Part shown: positions 7,008 through 17,127 of the stretch, piece after piece
Position numbering within the stretch: the first letter of the stretch is position 1
Layout: every line of letters starts with the position of its first letter
Assembly: GCF_003286415.2 (NCBI RefSeq)
Contig: NZ_CP043450.1
Span: forward strand, 7,192,001-7,256,000
Source: Mucilaginibacter rubeus
GTDB taxonomy: Bacteria; Bacteroidota; Bacteroidia; Sphingobacteriales; Sphingobacteriaceae
Direction: 5' to 3'
DNA: 64,000 nucleotides
Position numbers and translations under genes: made by a program
The notes under the pieces: model-generated
Told to the model about the DNA's origin: nothing
The model's database searches: none
What the model saw: only the letters and a program-made list of their open reading frames with translations

Positions 7008-10000
7008 ATGGACAGCAATAAAAAATACTGGAAAGGTTTAGAAGAACTAAACAGAACACCAGAATTTGTTGAGAAAAATAAGAACGAATTTGCAGAGCCA
7101 ATTCCTATCGAGGAAGTGCTTAGCGGATCTGGTTTGTCATCTAAAACTCCACGTCGCGACTTTTTAAAGGCGCTTGGCTTTGGTGTTGGTGCAGTTACAT
7201 TGGCGGCTTGTCAAAAAGTACCTGTGCATAAATCAATTCCATACCTGATTAAGCCTGAAGAGGTTACCCCGGGTGTGGCTAACTATTATACTTCAAGCTA
7301 CGAAGGTCAGGCTATCCTGGTTAAAACCCGCGAAGGTCGTCCTATCAAAGTTGAAGGTAACCCTAACGATTTATTTTCAAAAGGTGGTTTAAGTGCACAG
7401 GCCCAGGCTTCTGTACTTGACCTTTATGATGTAAACCGTTTGCAAGGCCCTCGTATTAAAGGCGTTGAGGCCGGCTGGGAAGAAACAGACGCTTACATTA
7501 AGAAAGAGCTTGCCGCGGTTGCCGCTTCAGGTAAAGGTATCCGTTTGGTTACTTCAACTGTGTACAGCCCTTCAACTTTAGCGGTTATTGCTGAGTTTGT
7601 AGCTAAATACCCTACTACTAAACATATCAATTACGATACGGTATCATATACAGGTATCATCCAGGCCAATCAAAACAGTTTTGGTAAAGCAGTATTGCCG
7701 CACTACAACTTTGATAAGGCCGATGTAATTGTAAGCTTTGGTGCTGATTTCTTAGGTACCTGGATCTCTGGCGAAGAATTTACACGTCAGTACGTATCTA
7801 ACCGTAACAGCAAATCACTTGCTAACAAAAAAATGTCCCGCCACATTCAGTTTGAAACTGGTATGAGCATGACCGGTACTAACGCCGATGCCCGTATCAC
7901 TACCAAACCATCTGAAATTGGTGTTGCATTGATCAACTTATACAATGCTATTGCGGGTACTACTTTGCCAGGTTCAAAAGCAACCGGCAGCAAAAAAGTT
8001 GATACCGCTATTATGTTAGCTGCTAAAGAATTAGTTGCTGCAAAAGGTAAAGCCTTAGTAGTTTCCGGTTCAAATGATGTTGCTACACAAGTATTGGTAA
8101 ATGCCATCAACTCTTTATTAGGTAGCTACGGTACTACTATTGATCTTGATAACCCATCAAAACAATACGCTGGTAACGATGCTGCATTTGTTGAGTTTGT
8201 AAACGAAGTAAAACGTGGTGATGTTGGCGCGGTATTATTCCTGAATGCTAACCCTGCTTACGATTACTACAAAGCCGACGAATTCAAAGCTGCTCTTAAA
8301 AACGTTCGTTTATCGGTATCATTTGCCGATCATGCCGACGAAACAGCTTTATTGGCTACTGTTAACGCGCCAAACCACCATTACCTTGAGTCATGGGGTG
8401 ATGCTAACGCTGTTGAAGGTTACTATACTGTAATTCAGCCGGCTATTAACCCGGTTTACAACACCCGTCAGGCAGAGCATAGCTTACTGGCCTGGATGGA
8501 AAATCCTATAAAAGATTACTACACCTACGTTCGCAAAACCTGGGATTCAGGCTTGTTAGCAAAAGGCGGCCTGTCTGGTCAAAAAGGCTGGGAAGCTTTA
8601 TTACAAGCAGGTATGGTTGTAGCTACTCCTGCAGCAGCAGGTGCTTACAACTTTAGCCTTGATCTTGCCGGTGTAACTCAAAAAATATTAACTCAAAGCA
8701 AAGCAGTTGCTGCTGACGGCGACAAATTTGAGTTACAGCTTTATGTAAGCCAGGCTATCGGCGACGGTAAACGCGGTAACAACCCTTGGTTACAGGAGCT
8801 TCCTGACCCGGTTTCAAAAGTTACCTGGGATAACTTCGCTGCCATGTCAATTTCTGATATGAAGAAATTGAAACTGGAGGAAGGTGATGTGATCAAAATT
8901 GATGCTAACGGTTATTCAGTTGAGTTACCGGTATTGGCTCAACCAGGTCAAACTCAGGGTACTTTATCAGTAGCTGTAGGTTACGGCCGTACAAATGCTG
9001 GTCCGGTTGGTAACAACGTTGGTAAAAACGCTTTCCCATTCTTTAGCTTAAGCAATGGTACTTTCCAAACTGCTGCGGTAGCTACTTTCAAATCGGCTGG
9101 TTACAAATCGCCGCTTGCTCAAACACAAACCCACCACTCATACGAGGGCAGGAGCGTGATCCGCGAGGCTACTTTTGTTGAATACAAAAAGAACCCTGCA
9201 GCAGGTAGCGGTAACGAACATGGCCGTAAAGATTACAATGCCGAATCACTTTGGGATAACCATGATCGCCCTGTTTATGACTGGGTAATGGCTATCGACC
9301 TTAACGCTTGTACCGGTTGCGGTGCCTGTGTGGTTGCATGTTCTGCAGAAAATAACATCCCGGTTGTAGGTAAAGATGAGGTTTCACGTCGTCGTGAAAT
9401 GCACTGGATCCGTATCGACCGCTACTATAGCTACAATGACCATGGTAACAGCGAAGAAGCGGTTACTAAAGAAAAGGAAATTGATAAGCTTGATAACTTT
9501 GACAATGTATCGGTTGTTCACCAGCCAATGCTTTGCCAGCACTGTGATCACGCGCCTTGTGAAACTGTGTGCCCGGTATTAGCTACCGTTCACTCATCAG
9601 AAGGTTTAAACCACATGGCTTACAACCGTTGCGTAGGTACACGTTATTGCGCTAACAACTGTCCGTTCAAAGTACGTCGCTTTAACTGGTTCAACTACTG
9701 GAACGATGCACGTTTTGATAACTACCTGCAAGGTGAGCATACACAATTAGTACTTAACCCAGACGTGGTTACACGTTTCCGTGGTGTTATGGAAAAATGT
9801 TCAATGTGTATCCAACGTATCCAGGCTGGTAAACTGAAAGCTAAAATTGAAAAACGCCCGCTTAAAGACGGCGAAATCAAAATGGCTTGTCAGCAAACAT
9901 GTTCTGCCAACGCTATCGTGTTCGGTAACAGGAATGATCCTAACTCTGAAGTTTCAAAAGCACTTGCAAGTGAAAGAACTTACTACGTGCTTGAAGAACT

Positions 10001-10070
10001 TAACGTACAACCAGGTATCGGTTACCAGACAAAAGTTAGAAATATAATAGAAACTGAAGCTCAGGCATAA
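7008..10070 (+). CDS. actB: ActB, iron-sulfur subunit of alternative complex III
   Basis: A 1020-residue periplasm-facing Fe-S subunit. The N-terminus has a twin-arginine motif (PRRDFLKALG, Arg49-Arg50) followed by a lipobox ending in Cys68 (TLAAC), so it is probably TAT-exported and lipid anchored. The middle part is related to molybdopterin oxidoreductases. In characterised ACIII this domain holds no molybdenum cofactor. The C-terminal part carries ferredoxin-type clusters: CTGCGACVVAC, CQHCDHAPCETVCP, CVGTRYCANNCPF, and CSMCIQRI with a later CQQTC. It sits between actA and actC with 26 bases to actC, the standard gene order. Length and motifs are complete. Confidence 0.95.
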   Translation: MDSNKKYWKGLEELNRTPEFVEKNKNEFAEPIPIEEVLSGSGLSSKTPRRDFLKALGFGVGAVTLAACQKVPVHKSIPYLIKPEEVTPGVANYYTSSYEGQAILVKTREGRPIKVEGNPNDLFSKGGLSAQAQASVLDLYDVNRLQGPRIKGVEAGWEETDAYIKKELAAVAASGKGIRLVTSTVYSPSTLAVIAEFVAKYPTTKHINYDTVSYTGIIQANQNSFGKAVLPHYNFDKADVIVSFGADFLGTWISGEEFTRQYVSNRNSKSLANKKMSRHIQFETGMSMTGTNADARITTKPSEIGVALINLYNAIAGTTLPGSKATGSKKVDTAIMLAAKELVAAKGKALVVSGSNDVATQVLVNAINSLLGSYGTTIDLDNPSKQYAGNDAAFVEFVNEVKRGDVGAVLFLNANPAYDYYKADEFKAALKNVRLSVSFADHADETALLATVNAPNHHYLESWGDANAVEGYYTVIQPAINPVYNTRQAEHSLLAWMENPIKDYYTYVRKTWDSGLLAKGGLSGQKGWEALLQAGMVVATPAAAGAYNFSLDLAGVTQKILTQSKAVAADGDKFELQLYVSQAIGDGKRGNNPWLQELPDPVSKVTWDNFAAMSISDMKKLKLEEGDVIKIDANGYSVELPVLAQPGQTQGTLSVAVGYGRTNAGPVGNNVGKNAFPFFSLSNGTFQTAAVATFKSAGYKSPLAQTQTHHSYEGRSVIREATFVEYKKNPAAGSGNEHGRKDYNAESLWDNHDRPVYDWVMAIDLNACTGCGACVVACSAENNIPVVGKDEVSRRREMHWIRIDRYYSYNDHGNSEEAVTKEKEIDKLDNFDNVSVVHQPMLCQHCDHAPCETVCPVLATVHSSEGLNHMAYNRCVGTRYCANNCPFKVRRFNWFNYWNDARFDNYLQGEHTQLVLNPDVVTRFRGVMEKCSMCIQRIQAGKLKAKIEKRPLKDGEIKMACQQTCSANAIVFGNRNDPNSEVSKALASERTYYVLEELNVQPGIGYQTKVRNIIETEAQA

Positions 10071-10096
10071 ATTTTTATATACAGAGATTAAGATAT

Positions 10097-11569
10097 ATGG
10101 CATCTCATAGTGAATCAATAATAAGGGAACCGTTAATTACGGGTAAAGACATCACGTATGGACAAATTACGAATGATGTATTACGCCCTGTAGAAAATAT
10201 GCCGGGTAAAGCCTGGTGGATCGGTTTTAGTGTGGCTTCGCTTGGCGCCTCACTTTGGGTTTTCGCGATCAGCTGGACTTTCTGGTTCGGTCTTGGTGAG
10301 TGGGGCCTGAACAAAACAGTAGGATGGGCTTGGGACATTACCGGTTTCGTATGGTGGGTAGGTATCGGTCACGCCGGTACGCTTATCTCTGCGGTATTGT
10401 TACTGTTCCGTCAAAACTGGCGTAATTCCATTAACCGCTCGGCCGAGGCGATGACAATCTTCGCGGTAATTTGTGCGGCTACTTATATCGCCGCTCACAT
10501 GGGTCGTCCATGGATGGCTGTTTATTCATTACCGTTACCAAACCAGTACGGTTCATTATGGGTAAACTGGAACTCACCACTTATCTGGGACGTATTCGCG
10601 ATTTCAACATACTTCTCGGTTTCATTAGTATTCTGGTATACTGGTTTATTGCCTGATATCGCTACTATCCGTGACCGTGCACAAGGTCTTCGCCGCCGTA
10701 TCTATTCGGTATTGTCATTCGGCTGGACAGGTTCAGTTAAAACCTGGCAGCGTTTTGAAACAGTATCATTGATCCTGGCCGGTGTTTCAACCCCACTGGT
10801 ACTTTCGGTACACACCATTGTATCCATGGACTTTGCAACTTCGTTGGAACCAGGATGGCACACCACCATCTTCCCTCCATACTTCGTTGCCGGTGCGATC
10901 TTCTCTGGTTTTGCCATGGTGCAAACCCTGTTGCTTATCGCACGTAAAGTATTAGGACTTGAAAACTACATCACCATGTTCCACATCGAATCGATGAACA
11001 AGATCATCATGTTAACCGGTTCGATAGTAGGTGTGGCTTACTTAACGGAGTTGTTCATCGCGTTCTACTCACAAAATGAGTATGAGCAATATGCTTTCGC
11101 AAACCGTATCGCCGGTCCGTACTGGTGGGCATACTGGAGCATGATGACCTGTAACGTAATTACGCCACAGTTGTTCTGGTTCAAAAAGATCCGTACCAAC
11201 ATTCCGTTGTCATGGGTATTGTCAATCGTGGTTAACATCGGTATGTGGTTCGAACGTTTCGTAATTATCGTTACCTCATTGCACCGTGACTTTATACCAT
11301 CAAGCTGGGCTATGTTTTATCCAACCTGGGTTGATGTGAGCGTGTTCATCGGTTCAATTGGTGTATTCTTTACCATGTTCCTGTTGTTCATCAGGGTATT
11401 ACCTTCAGTGGCTATGGCCGAGGTGAAACTGTTGCTGAAAAGCTCAAGCGAGCAAGCTAAGAAGAAACTTATGGACGAAGGTCATGTTGAGCCGGCTGAG
11501 GCTGAGTTCTACATCGCTTCACTCGAGAAATTTGATAGTGTTAACCAGTCTGAATACTTAAAAGCATAA
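10097..11569 (+). CDS. actC: ActC, NrfD-like quinol-binding membrane subunit of alternative complex III
   Basis: A 490-residue polytopic membrane protein of the NrfD/PsrC type. Hydrophobic helices run through most of the chain, beginning with WWIGFSVASLGASLWVFAIS and continuing past VWWVGIGHAGTLISAVLLLF. The motif GIGHAGTLISA and the paired helical bundle are typical of ActC, which binds quinol at the membrane and lies next to the ActB clusters. The charged C-terminal tail (SSSEQAKKKLMDEGHVEPAE) is cytoplasmic. Seven bases separate it from actD, so the genes are cotranscribed. Confidence 0.95.
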   Translation: MASHSESIIREPLITGKDITYGQITNDVLRPVENMPGKAWWIGFSVASLGASLWVFAISWTFWFGLGEWGLNKTVGWAWDITGFVWWVGIGHAGTLISAVLLLFRQNWRNSINRSAEAMTIFAVICAATYIAAHMGRPWMAVYSLPLPNQYGSLWVNWNSPLIWDVFAISTYFSVSLVFWYTGLLPDIATIRDRAQGLRRRIYSVLSFGWTGSVKTWQRFETVSLILAGVSTPLVLSVHTIVSMDFATSLEPGWHTTIFPPYFVAGAIFSGFAMVQTLLLIARKVLGLENYITMFHIESMNKIIMLTGSIVGVAYLTELFIAFYSQNEYEQYAFANRIAGPYWWAYWSMMTCNVITPQLFWFKKIRTNIPLSWVLSIVVNIGMWFERFVIIVTSLHRDFIPSSWAMFYPTWVDVSVFIGSIGVFFTMFLLFIRVLPSVAMAEVKLLLKSSSEQAKKKLMDEGHVEPAEAEFYIASLEKFDSVNQSEYLKA

Positions 11570-11576
11570 TACTATA

Positions 11577-12113
11577 ATGAGTAGCACTAAATATATATTA
11601 GGCGTTTTTGATGATCCCGATGAAATGATGCACGGGATTGATAAGCTGCAAAAGAACAGCGTACCAATTTATGATGTTTACACCCCTATGCCTATCCACG
11701 GTATTGAGGCTAAACTGAACATTAAGGATTCGCGTCTTGGTTATGCAGCATTTATGTTCGGCTGTTTAGGTGGCACGATCATGTTCTCAATGGTGTATTA
11801 TATGCTTGTTCATGACTGGCCTATTAACATCGGTGGTAAAAACTTTTTCGCTATCCCCGATTTTATCCCGGTTACATTTGAGTGGACGGTATTATGGACT
11901 TCTTTTGGTATGACATTTACGTTCTTCTTCGCGTCACACCTGTTCCCGGGCCGTACGCCAAGAGTAATGGACTTAAGAGCGACAGATGACAAGTTTGTAA
12001 TTGCCATTAACGCTAAAGGAAACATTCCACACGAGGATATAACTAATTTACTAAAAGAAGCGGGTGCTACAGAAGTGAAGCATAACGACAGAAAATATGT
12101 TAGCTATGAATAA
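11577..12113 (+). CDS. actD: ActD, DUF3341 subunit of alternative complex III
   Basis: A 178-residue DUF3341 protein. The N-terminus is soluble (YILGVFDDPDEMMHGIDKLQ, then the conserved YDVYTPMPIHGIE). Two transmembrane helices follow (AAFMFGCLGGTIMFSMVYYM and FEWTVLWTSFGMTFTFFFAS), then FPGRTPRVMD and a short C-terminal ferredoxin-like tail. In the known ACIII structure ActD contributes two helices and a cytoplasmic domain without cofactors. The stop codon overlaps the actE start at 12106 by eight bases. Confidence 0.95.
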   Translation: MSSTKYILGVFDDPDEMMHGIDKLQKNSVPIYDVYTPMPIHGIEAKLNIKDSRLGYAAFMFGCLGGTIMFSMVYYMLVHDWPINIGGKNFFAIPDFIPVTFEWTVLWTSFGMTFTFFFASHLFPGRTPRVMDLRATDDKFVIAINAKGNIPHEDITNLLKEAGATEVKHNDRKYVSYE

Positions 12114-12681
12114 AATTAAAATATTAGGAACAATAGTTACCGTTATCGCTGCTTCGATAATTTTTACATCGTGCAAAGATAAAAGGAGTACCGGTTGGGA
12201 GTATGCACCTAATATGTACGAGCATTTAGCATACGATCCGGATCAAAAAAATAACAATTTCAAAGATGGTAAAACGGCTCAGTTGCCACCTGCCGGAACA
12301 ATCCCGGTTGGCTTTACCAAATTTGATTATCCAAATACCAAAGAAGGTTATGAATTAGCCAGCGTAGAGGTTAAATCAGTATTGGCGCAAACCCAGGCTA
12401 ACTATGCTGATGGTAAGATTTTGTTTGAGCATTTCTGCTCTCCTTGCCATGGTGTTAACGGACAGGGTGACGGATTGGTGGTTCAGCACGGTTATCCGGC
12501 TCCTCCATCATATTCAAAAGGCCAGTCATCACGCGGTGGTAACATGAAAGACCTTACAGACGGTAAAATTTATCATACCATTACTTACGGTGTAAATGCT
12601 ATGGGTTCATACGCTTCTCAGCTTGCTCCCGAAGAACGCTGGAAAGTGATCATGTATGTTCACCATTTACAAACCTTATAA
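12106..12681 (+). CDS. actE: ActE, monoheme cytochrome c lipoprotein of alternative complex III
   Basis: Starting at 12106 (MNKIKILG) gives 191 residues; an ATG at 12097 would only add MLA. The N-terminus is a lipoprotein signal with lipobox IIFTSC (Cys23), placing the protein on the periplasmic membrane face. One heme c site is present, CSPCHG, in the context YADGKILFEHFCSPCHGVNG, with a downstream NAMGSYASQL Met region as axial ligand candidate. ActE is the likely exit point for electrons towards cytochrome oxidase. It overlaps actD by eight bases and ends 13 bases before the chosen actF start. Confidence 0.93.
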   Translation: MNKIKILGTIVTVIAASIIFTSCKDKRSTGWEYAPNMYEHLAYDPDQKNNNFKDGKTAQLPPAGTIPVGFTKFDYPNTKEGYELASVEVKSVLAQTQANYADGKILFEHFCSPCHGVNGQGDGLVVQHGYPAPPSYSKGQSSRGGNMKDLTDGKIYHTITYGVNAMGSYASQLAPEERWKVIMYVHHLQTL

Positions 12682-12694
12682 GAAAAAGATATTA

Positions 12695-13963
12695 ATGAAG
12701 ACTCATAATAATTTTGACGGGCAATACGAATTTGTCGGCAAAGCCAAAACATGGAGCTTGATATGCATCGTGATTGGTTTGGTTGCCATACTTGGTGGCT
12801 TCGCGCTTGGCTACACCGAGCGTACTTTTGCCAACCTATTGCTGATGACCTACTACTTTGCAGCGGTTTGTATGTGCGGTATTTTCTTTTGCGCCGTACA
12901 ATATGCAGCTCAGGCAGGTTGGTCTGCATCAATGATCAGGATCCCACAGGCTTTCGGTAAAGTTTTGCCGATTGCAGCAGTTACCCTCATTTTGGTAGTA
13001 ATTGCAGGGTTTTCATTAACACATACAGTAACCAACGAAGAAGGTAAGCAGGTTGTTGCCCCTTACTTATATAAAATTTGGGCTGCTGTTGGCGTTACTG
13101 ATCCTCACAGCGAAAACTATAATGCTATCATCGCTGGTAAAGCAGGTTACATGAACAAAGTAGGATTTGTGATCCGTTTGATCTGTTTCCTTGGTTCATA
13201 TTGCATATTCGGTCGTTTATTAGCTAAATATTCAGAAGCTGAAGATGATCTGGGCGGTATGTTCTACTACAAAAGGAGCTTTAACATGTCATGCTTGTTC
13301 CTGGTGATCTTTGGTTTTACTACTCCTATCTACGCTTTTGATACTATCATGTCATTAGAAGCTGAGTGGTTTTCAACAATGTTTGGCTGGTATAACTTTG
13401 CTGCCATGTGGGTAAGCGGTTTATCGGTTATCACGCTTACATTGATCAGGTTGAAACGTATCGGTTATTTTGAATGGGTTAGTGAAGACCATATGCATAG
13501 CTTAACCAAATTTATCTTCGGTTTTTCTATCTTCTGGACTTATGTATGGTTTGCTCAGTTCTTGTTGATCTACTACGCTAACATGCCTGAAGAAACTGTT
13601 TACTTCTTTAAACGTTGGGAGCCAGAGTTTAAGCCATGGTTCTGGATTAACATTGTTGTTAACTTCCTTACTCCGTTATTGGTGTTGATGTCACGTGACT
13701 CTAAACGTATCTATCGTACAGTTGAGATTATGTGTATCATCCTGATTGTTGGTCACTGGTTAGATTACTTTATGATGATCATGCCTGGTACAGTTGGCCC
13801 AACTTCATCATGGTTAACTGAAATTGGCCCGATTGAGATAGGCGTATTCGTAGGTTTCGGTGGTTTATTTACTTTCACAGCGATGACTGCTTTAACCAAG
13901 TTCAAGTCGCTTGTTCCTAAAAAACACCCGTTCTTGCAGGAAAGCCTTCATCATCACATATAA
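12695..13963 (+). CDS. actF: ActF, membrane subunit of alternative complex III
   Basis: A 422-residue polytopic protein of the ActF/quinol:cytochrome c oxidoreductase membrane family, distantly related to ActC. The start at 12695 (MKTHNNFDGQYEFVGKAKTW) is preferred over 12656, which would lie inside actE and add a basic non-conserved stretch. About ten hydrophobic helices are visible. The motifs FFCAVQYAAQAGWSASMIRI and VGHWLDYFMMIMPG are typical of ActF. It completes the six-gene ACIII set and is followed after 49 bases by coxB. Confidence 0.93.
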   Translation: MKTHNNFDGQYEFVGKAKTWSLICIVIGLVAILGGFALGYTERTFANLLLMTYYFAAVCMCGIFFCAVQYAAQAGWSASMIRIPQAFGKVLPIAAVTLILVVIAGFSLTHTVTNEEGKQVVAPYLYKIWAAVGVTDPHSENYNAIIAGKAGYMNKVGFVIRLICFLGSYCIFGRLLAKYSEAEDDLGGMFYYKRSFNMSCLFLVIFGFTTPIYAFDTIMSLEAEWFSTMFGWYNFAAMWVSGLSVITLTLIRLKRIGYFEWVSEDHMHSLTKFIFGFSIFWTYVWFAQFLLIYYANMPEETVYFFKRWEPEFKPWFWINIVVNFLTPLLVLMSRDSKRIYRTVEIMCIILIVGHWLDYFMMIMPGTVGPTSSWLTEIGPIEIGVFVGFGGLFTFTAMTALTKFKSLVPKKHPFLQESLHHHI

Positions 13964-13970
13964 TAATTAT

Positions 13971-13978
13971 TACATTTG
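13971..13978 (+). promoter_or_regulatory. Candidate internal promoter element TACATTTG ahead of coxB
   Basis: Matches TAnnTTTG in the 49-base spacer between actF and coxB, 35 bases before the chosen coxB start. It could let the oxidase genes be transcribed apart from the act genes. No -33 element is clear. Confidence 0.35.
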
Positions 13979-14012
13979 CACCAAAATACAGAATACCAAA
14001 CAGCTTACTAAA

Positions 14013-15197
14013 ATGGGATTCAGAAAACTAATAAATTCTAAAAAATTACTATCGTTCTTCGCTGCGTTTATGCTCCTGGGCACAAACCTGCTGATGGCGC
14101 AAACTGCGGCCGCAGGTGCGGCACAGGAGGAAGCCCCTAAGGTTGACTGGACCGGGGTAGCATATTATGTAGCTATATTTTTCCTGATCTGTTTAGGTAT
14201 TGCTATTGTTGGCAAAATCCTTAAGATATATGATCTTACCCTGAAAATGCAGGGTAAAAAAGGTATCAAATGGAACAACATCATGGCGGTGATCTGTATC
14301 ATCTTCCTTCTTGCTGGTCTTTATGGTTCTTACTGGTCATTTACCGAACAAGGCAGCATGACTTTACCAGAAGCTGCTTCAGCTCACGGTGTTAAAATAG
14401 ATGAGATGTTTACCGTCACTACTGTTTTAACAATGATAGTGTTTTTCGTTACCCAGATCCTGCTGTTTACATTCCTGTTCCGGTACCGTCATTCTGATAA
14501 ACGTCGTGCGCACTTCCTGCCTCACAATAACACCATCGAGAAAGTTTGGACAATTGCTCCGGCTATCGTACTTACTATCCTGGTAGTATTTGGTTTCTTT
14601 ACCTGGCAGAAGATCATGAACAGCGAAAACCTTAAGGACGATATCAACATCGACGTAACCGGTCACCAGTTTGCCTGGGAACTACGTTACCCTGGTAAAG
14701 ATGGTGTGTTGGGCCCTAAAGATTTCCGTTTGGTTACAGGTGCAAATAACCTGGGTGTTAACTTCAAAAAGAAAAGCAGCTTTGATGACTTAAAGGTTGA
14801 TACTATGTATTTGCCGGTTAATAAATCAATCAGGTTGAATATCCTTGCTCAGGACGTGATCCATAGTGTTTACATGCCTCACTTCAGGGTTCAATTGAAC
14901 GCTGTACCTGGCTTGCCAACCTTCTTTAAATTTACCCCAACTATTACTACCGCTCAAATGCGGACTAAATTGGACGATCCTAAATTTGAATATACCCTTT
15001 ACTGCAACAAAATATGCGGTGGAAGCCACTACAACATGCAAAAAGTTGTACGTGTTGTTACCGAAGCCGAATATCAGTCATGGCTGTCAAGGCAAAAGCC
15101 TTACCTGAATGACGCTTTAAGAAAAGAGCTTCATTTTGCAGCAGCAAACAGCGAGCAGAGCGGTGCTTCAACAAATAGGATAGCGTTAAATAATTAA
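14013..15197 (+). CDS. coxB: Cytochrome c oxidase subunit II (CuA subunit)
   Basis: A 394-residue subunit II with start at 14013 (MGFRKLINSKKLLSFFAAFM), which gives a signal peptide cut near LLMAQ; the longer upstream frame is not signal-like. Two further helices anchor it. The CuA site is complete: His in QDVIHSVYMPHFRV and the C-x3-C-x3-H-x2-M pattern in CNKICGGSHYNM. The first residues after the Cys are Asn-Lys, not the textbook Ser-Glu. There is no C-terminal CxxCH, so this is an aa3 and not a caa3 subunit. Electrons must come from a separate or ACIII-bound heme c. 20 bases precede coxA. Confidence 0.95.
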   Translation: MGFRKLINSKKLLSFFAAFMLLGTNLLMAQTAAAGAAQEEAPKVDWTGVAYYVAIFFLICLGIAIVGKILKIYDLTLKMQGKKGIKWNNIMAVICIIFLLAGLYGSYWSFTEQGSMTLPEAASAHGVKIDEMFTVTTVLTMIVFFVTQILLFTFLFRYRHSDKRRAHFLPHNNTIEKVWTIAPAIVLTILVVFGFFTWQKIMNSENLKDDINIDVTGHQFAWELRYPGKDGVLGPKDFRLVTGANNLGVNFKKKSSFDDLKVDTMYLPVNKSIRLNILAQDVIHSVYMPHFRVQLNAVPGLPTFFKFTPTITTAQMRTKLDDPKFEYTLYCNKICGGSHYNMQKVVRVVTEAEYQSWLSRQKPYLNDALRKELHFAAANSEQSGASTNRIALNN

Positions 15198-15217
15198 TAA
15201 AGATAAGAAAGATAGAT

Positions 15218-17107
15218 ATGTCAACATTAGCAGTTCACGACCACGCAGGAACACACCACGACGAACACGGTCACGAACATCACCATGACCAATCATTCCT
15301 GTCTAAATATGTATTTAGCATGGACCACAAGATGATTGCCAAGCAATTCCTGATCACAGGTATTACTATGGCGGTTATCGCAATGATTTTGTCAATCCTG
15401 TTTAGGATCCAACTTGCTTACCCTGATAAAACATTCCCGCTGTTAACTACTTTGTTAGGTCGTTTTGCTCCTAACGGTCGTATCAGCCCCGATTTTTACC
15501 TGGCATTGGTTACCATTCACGGTACCATTATGGTATTCTTCGTATTAACTGCCGGCTTGAGCGGTACTTTTGCCAACTTATTAATTCCATTGCAGGTAGG
15601 TGCGCGTGATATGGCTTCGCCTTTCATGAACATGCTTTCATACTGGTTCTTCTTTTTAGCCAGCGTTATCATGTTGTCATCATTCTTTGTACAAAAAGGC
15701 CCTGCCAGTGGTGGTTGGACAATTTACCCGCCATTATCTGCATTGCCCAAAGCAATGCCGGGCTCTGGCGAAGGTATGACCTTATGGTTAATCAGTATGG
15801 TATTGTTCGTAGCATCATCATTAATGGGTGGTATCAACTACGTAAGTACCGTATTAAACATGCGTACAAAAGGTATGGACCTTTGGAAAATGCCTTTAAC
15901 TATCTGGGCATTATTCCTTACAGCTATCTTAGGTATCCTTGCATTCCCGGTTTTAGTTGCCGGTGTAGTATTGTTGATATTTGACCGTAGCGTTGGTACA
16001 AGCTTCTATTTATCTGATATCGTATTAAACGGCGTACAGCAACCATTTGAAGGTGGTAGCCCTATCCTGTTCCAGCACTTATTCTGGTTCTTAGGTCACC
16101 CGGAAGTATATATCGTAATTATGCCTGCGATGGGTATCTCGTCTGAGATCATGTCGGTAAATTCACGTAAACCTATTTTCGGTTACCATGCGATGGTTTA
16201 CTCTTTGATCGGTATTACAGTATTGTCGTTCATCGTATGGGGCCACCACATGTTTGTTACCGGTATGAACCCGTTCCTGGGTGGTGTGTTCATGATTACT
16301 ACATTGATCATCGCAGTACCATCGGCGGTAAAAACGTTCAACTGGTTAGCTACACTTTGGCGCGGTAACATCAGGTTTACACCTGCTATGTTGTTCGCTA
16401 TCGGTATGGTGTCGTTCTTCATCTCTGGTGGTTTAACAGGTATCTTCCTGGGTAACGCTGCATTAGATATCAACTTACATGATACTTATTTCGTGGTGGC
16501 TCACTTCCACTTAGTAATGGGTTCTGCAGCTATATTTGGTATGCTTGCCGGTGTTTACCACTGGTTCCCTAAAATGTTCGGCCGTATGATGGACGAGAAA
16601 TTAGGTTACCTGCACTTCTGGTTAACATTTATCTGTGCTTACCTGGTATTTTTCCCAATGCACTTTATGGGTCTTGACGGTGTGCCACGTAGGTACTATG
16701 CTTTCACCGAGTTTGCTTCAATGCAAAAATGGTTAACCATTAACACCTTTGTTACCTGGGCTGCTATTATCGCCGCACTTACACAGTTTGGTTTCCTTTA
16801 TAACTTCTTTGTATCAATCTTCAAAGGACGGAAAGCAACTCAAAATCCATGGGAGTCAAATACTTTAGAGTGGACTACTCCTGTTGAGCACCTGCATGGC
16901 AACTGGCCAGGCGAAATTCCAACTGTTTACCGTTGGCCATATGATTACAGCAAACCGGGTGCAGAAGAGGATTACATCCCTCAAACTGTTCCTTACTCGC
17001 AAACAATGAGCTCAAACGTACCTCACGATTTTGAAGATAATCCTGTAGGTTTAGAAGAACTGAACAAGTTTACAAGTACGCTGAAAGCAAACGAACAAGT
17101 AAAATAA
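15218..17107 (+). CDS. coxA: Cytochrome c oxidase subunit I, A1-type heme-copper oxidase
   Basis: A 629-residue catalytic subunit with twelve or more helices. All redox ligands are visible: heme a His in TIHGTIMVFF, GHPEVY with CuB His294, Glu296 and the cross-linked Tyr298, WGHHMF for the other CuB histidines, and HDTYFVVAHFHLVMG for the heme a3 and a ligands. Glu in HPEVY indicates the A1 (mitochondrial-like, D-channel) subtype. The N-terminus is unusually His-rich (HDHAGTHHDEHGHEHHHDQ), which could bind copper or simply be a lineage tail. It follows coxB and is separated from ctaA by a long hairpin. Confidence 0.96.
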   Translation: MSTLAVHDHAGTHHDEHGHEHHHDQSFLSKYVFSMDHKMIAKQFLITGITMAVIAMILSILFRIQLAYPDKTFPLLTTLLGRFAPNGRISPDFYLALVTIHGTIMVFFVLTAGLSGTFANLLIPLQVGARDMASPFMNMLSYWFFFLASVIMLSSFFVQKGPASGGWTIYPPLSALPKAMPGSGEGMTLWLISMVLFVASSLMGGINYVSTVLNMRTKGMDLWKMPLTIWALFLTAILGILAFPVLVAGVVLLIFDRSVGTSFYLSDIVLNGVQQPFEGGSPILFQHLFWFLGHPEVYIVIMPAMGISSEIMSVNSRKPIFGYHAMVYSLIGITVLSFIVWGHHMFVTGMNPFLGGVFMITTLIIAVPSAVKTFNWLATLWRGNIRFTPAMLFAIGMVSFFISGGLTGIFLGNAALDINLHDTYFVVAHFHLVMGSAAIFGMLAGVYHWFPKMFGRMMDEKLGYLHFWLTFICAYLVFFPMHFMGLDGVPRRYYAFTEFASMQKWLTINTFVTWAAIIAALTQFGFLYNFFVSIFKGRKATQNPWESNTLEWTTPVEHLHGNWPGEIPTVYRWPYDYSKPGAEEDYIPQTVPYSQTMSSNVPHDFEDNPVGLEELNKFTSTLKANEQVK

Positions 17108-17127
17108 TTTTAATACTTATCTGATCT

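Noticed and set aside
7008..10070. Functional molybdopterin oxidoreductase
   Set aside because: The protein is ActB by gene order and cluster motifs, and characterised ActB proteins hold no molybdenum cofactor.
13911..14012. Upstream in-frame extension of coxB
   Set aside because: It overlaps actF and does not look like a signal peptide; the start at 14013 gives a proper signal sequence.
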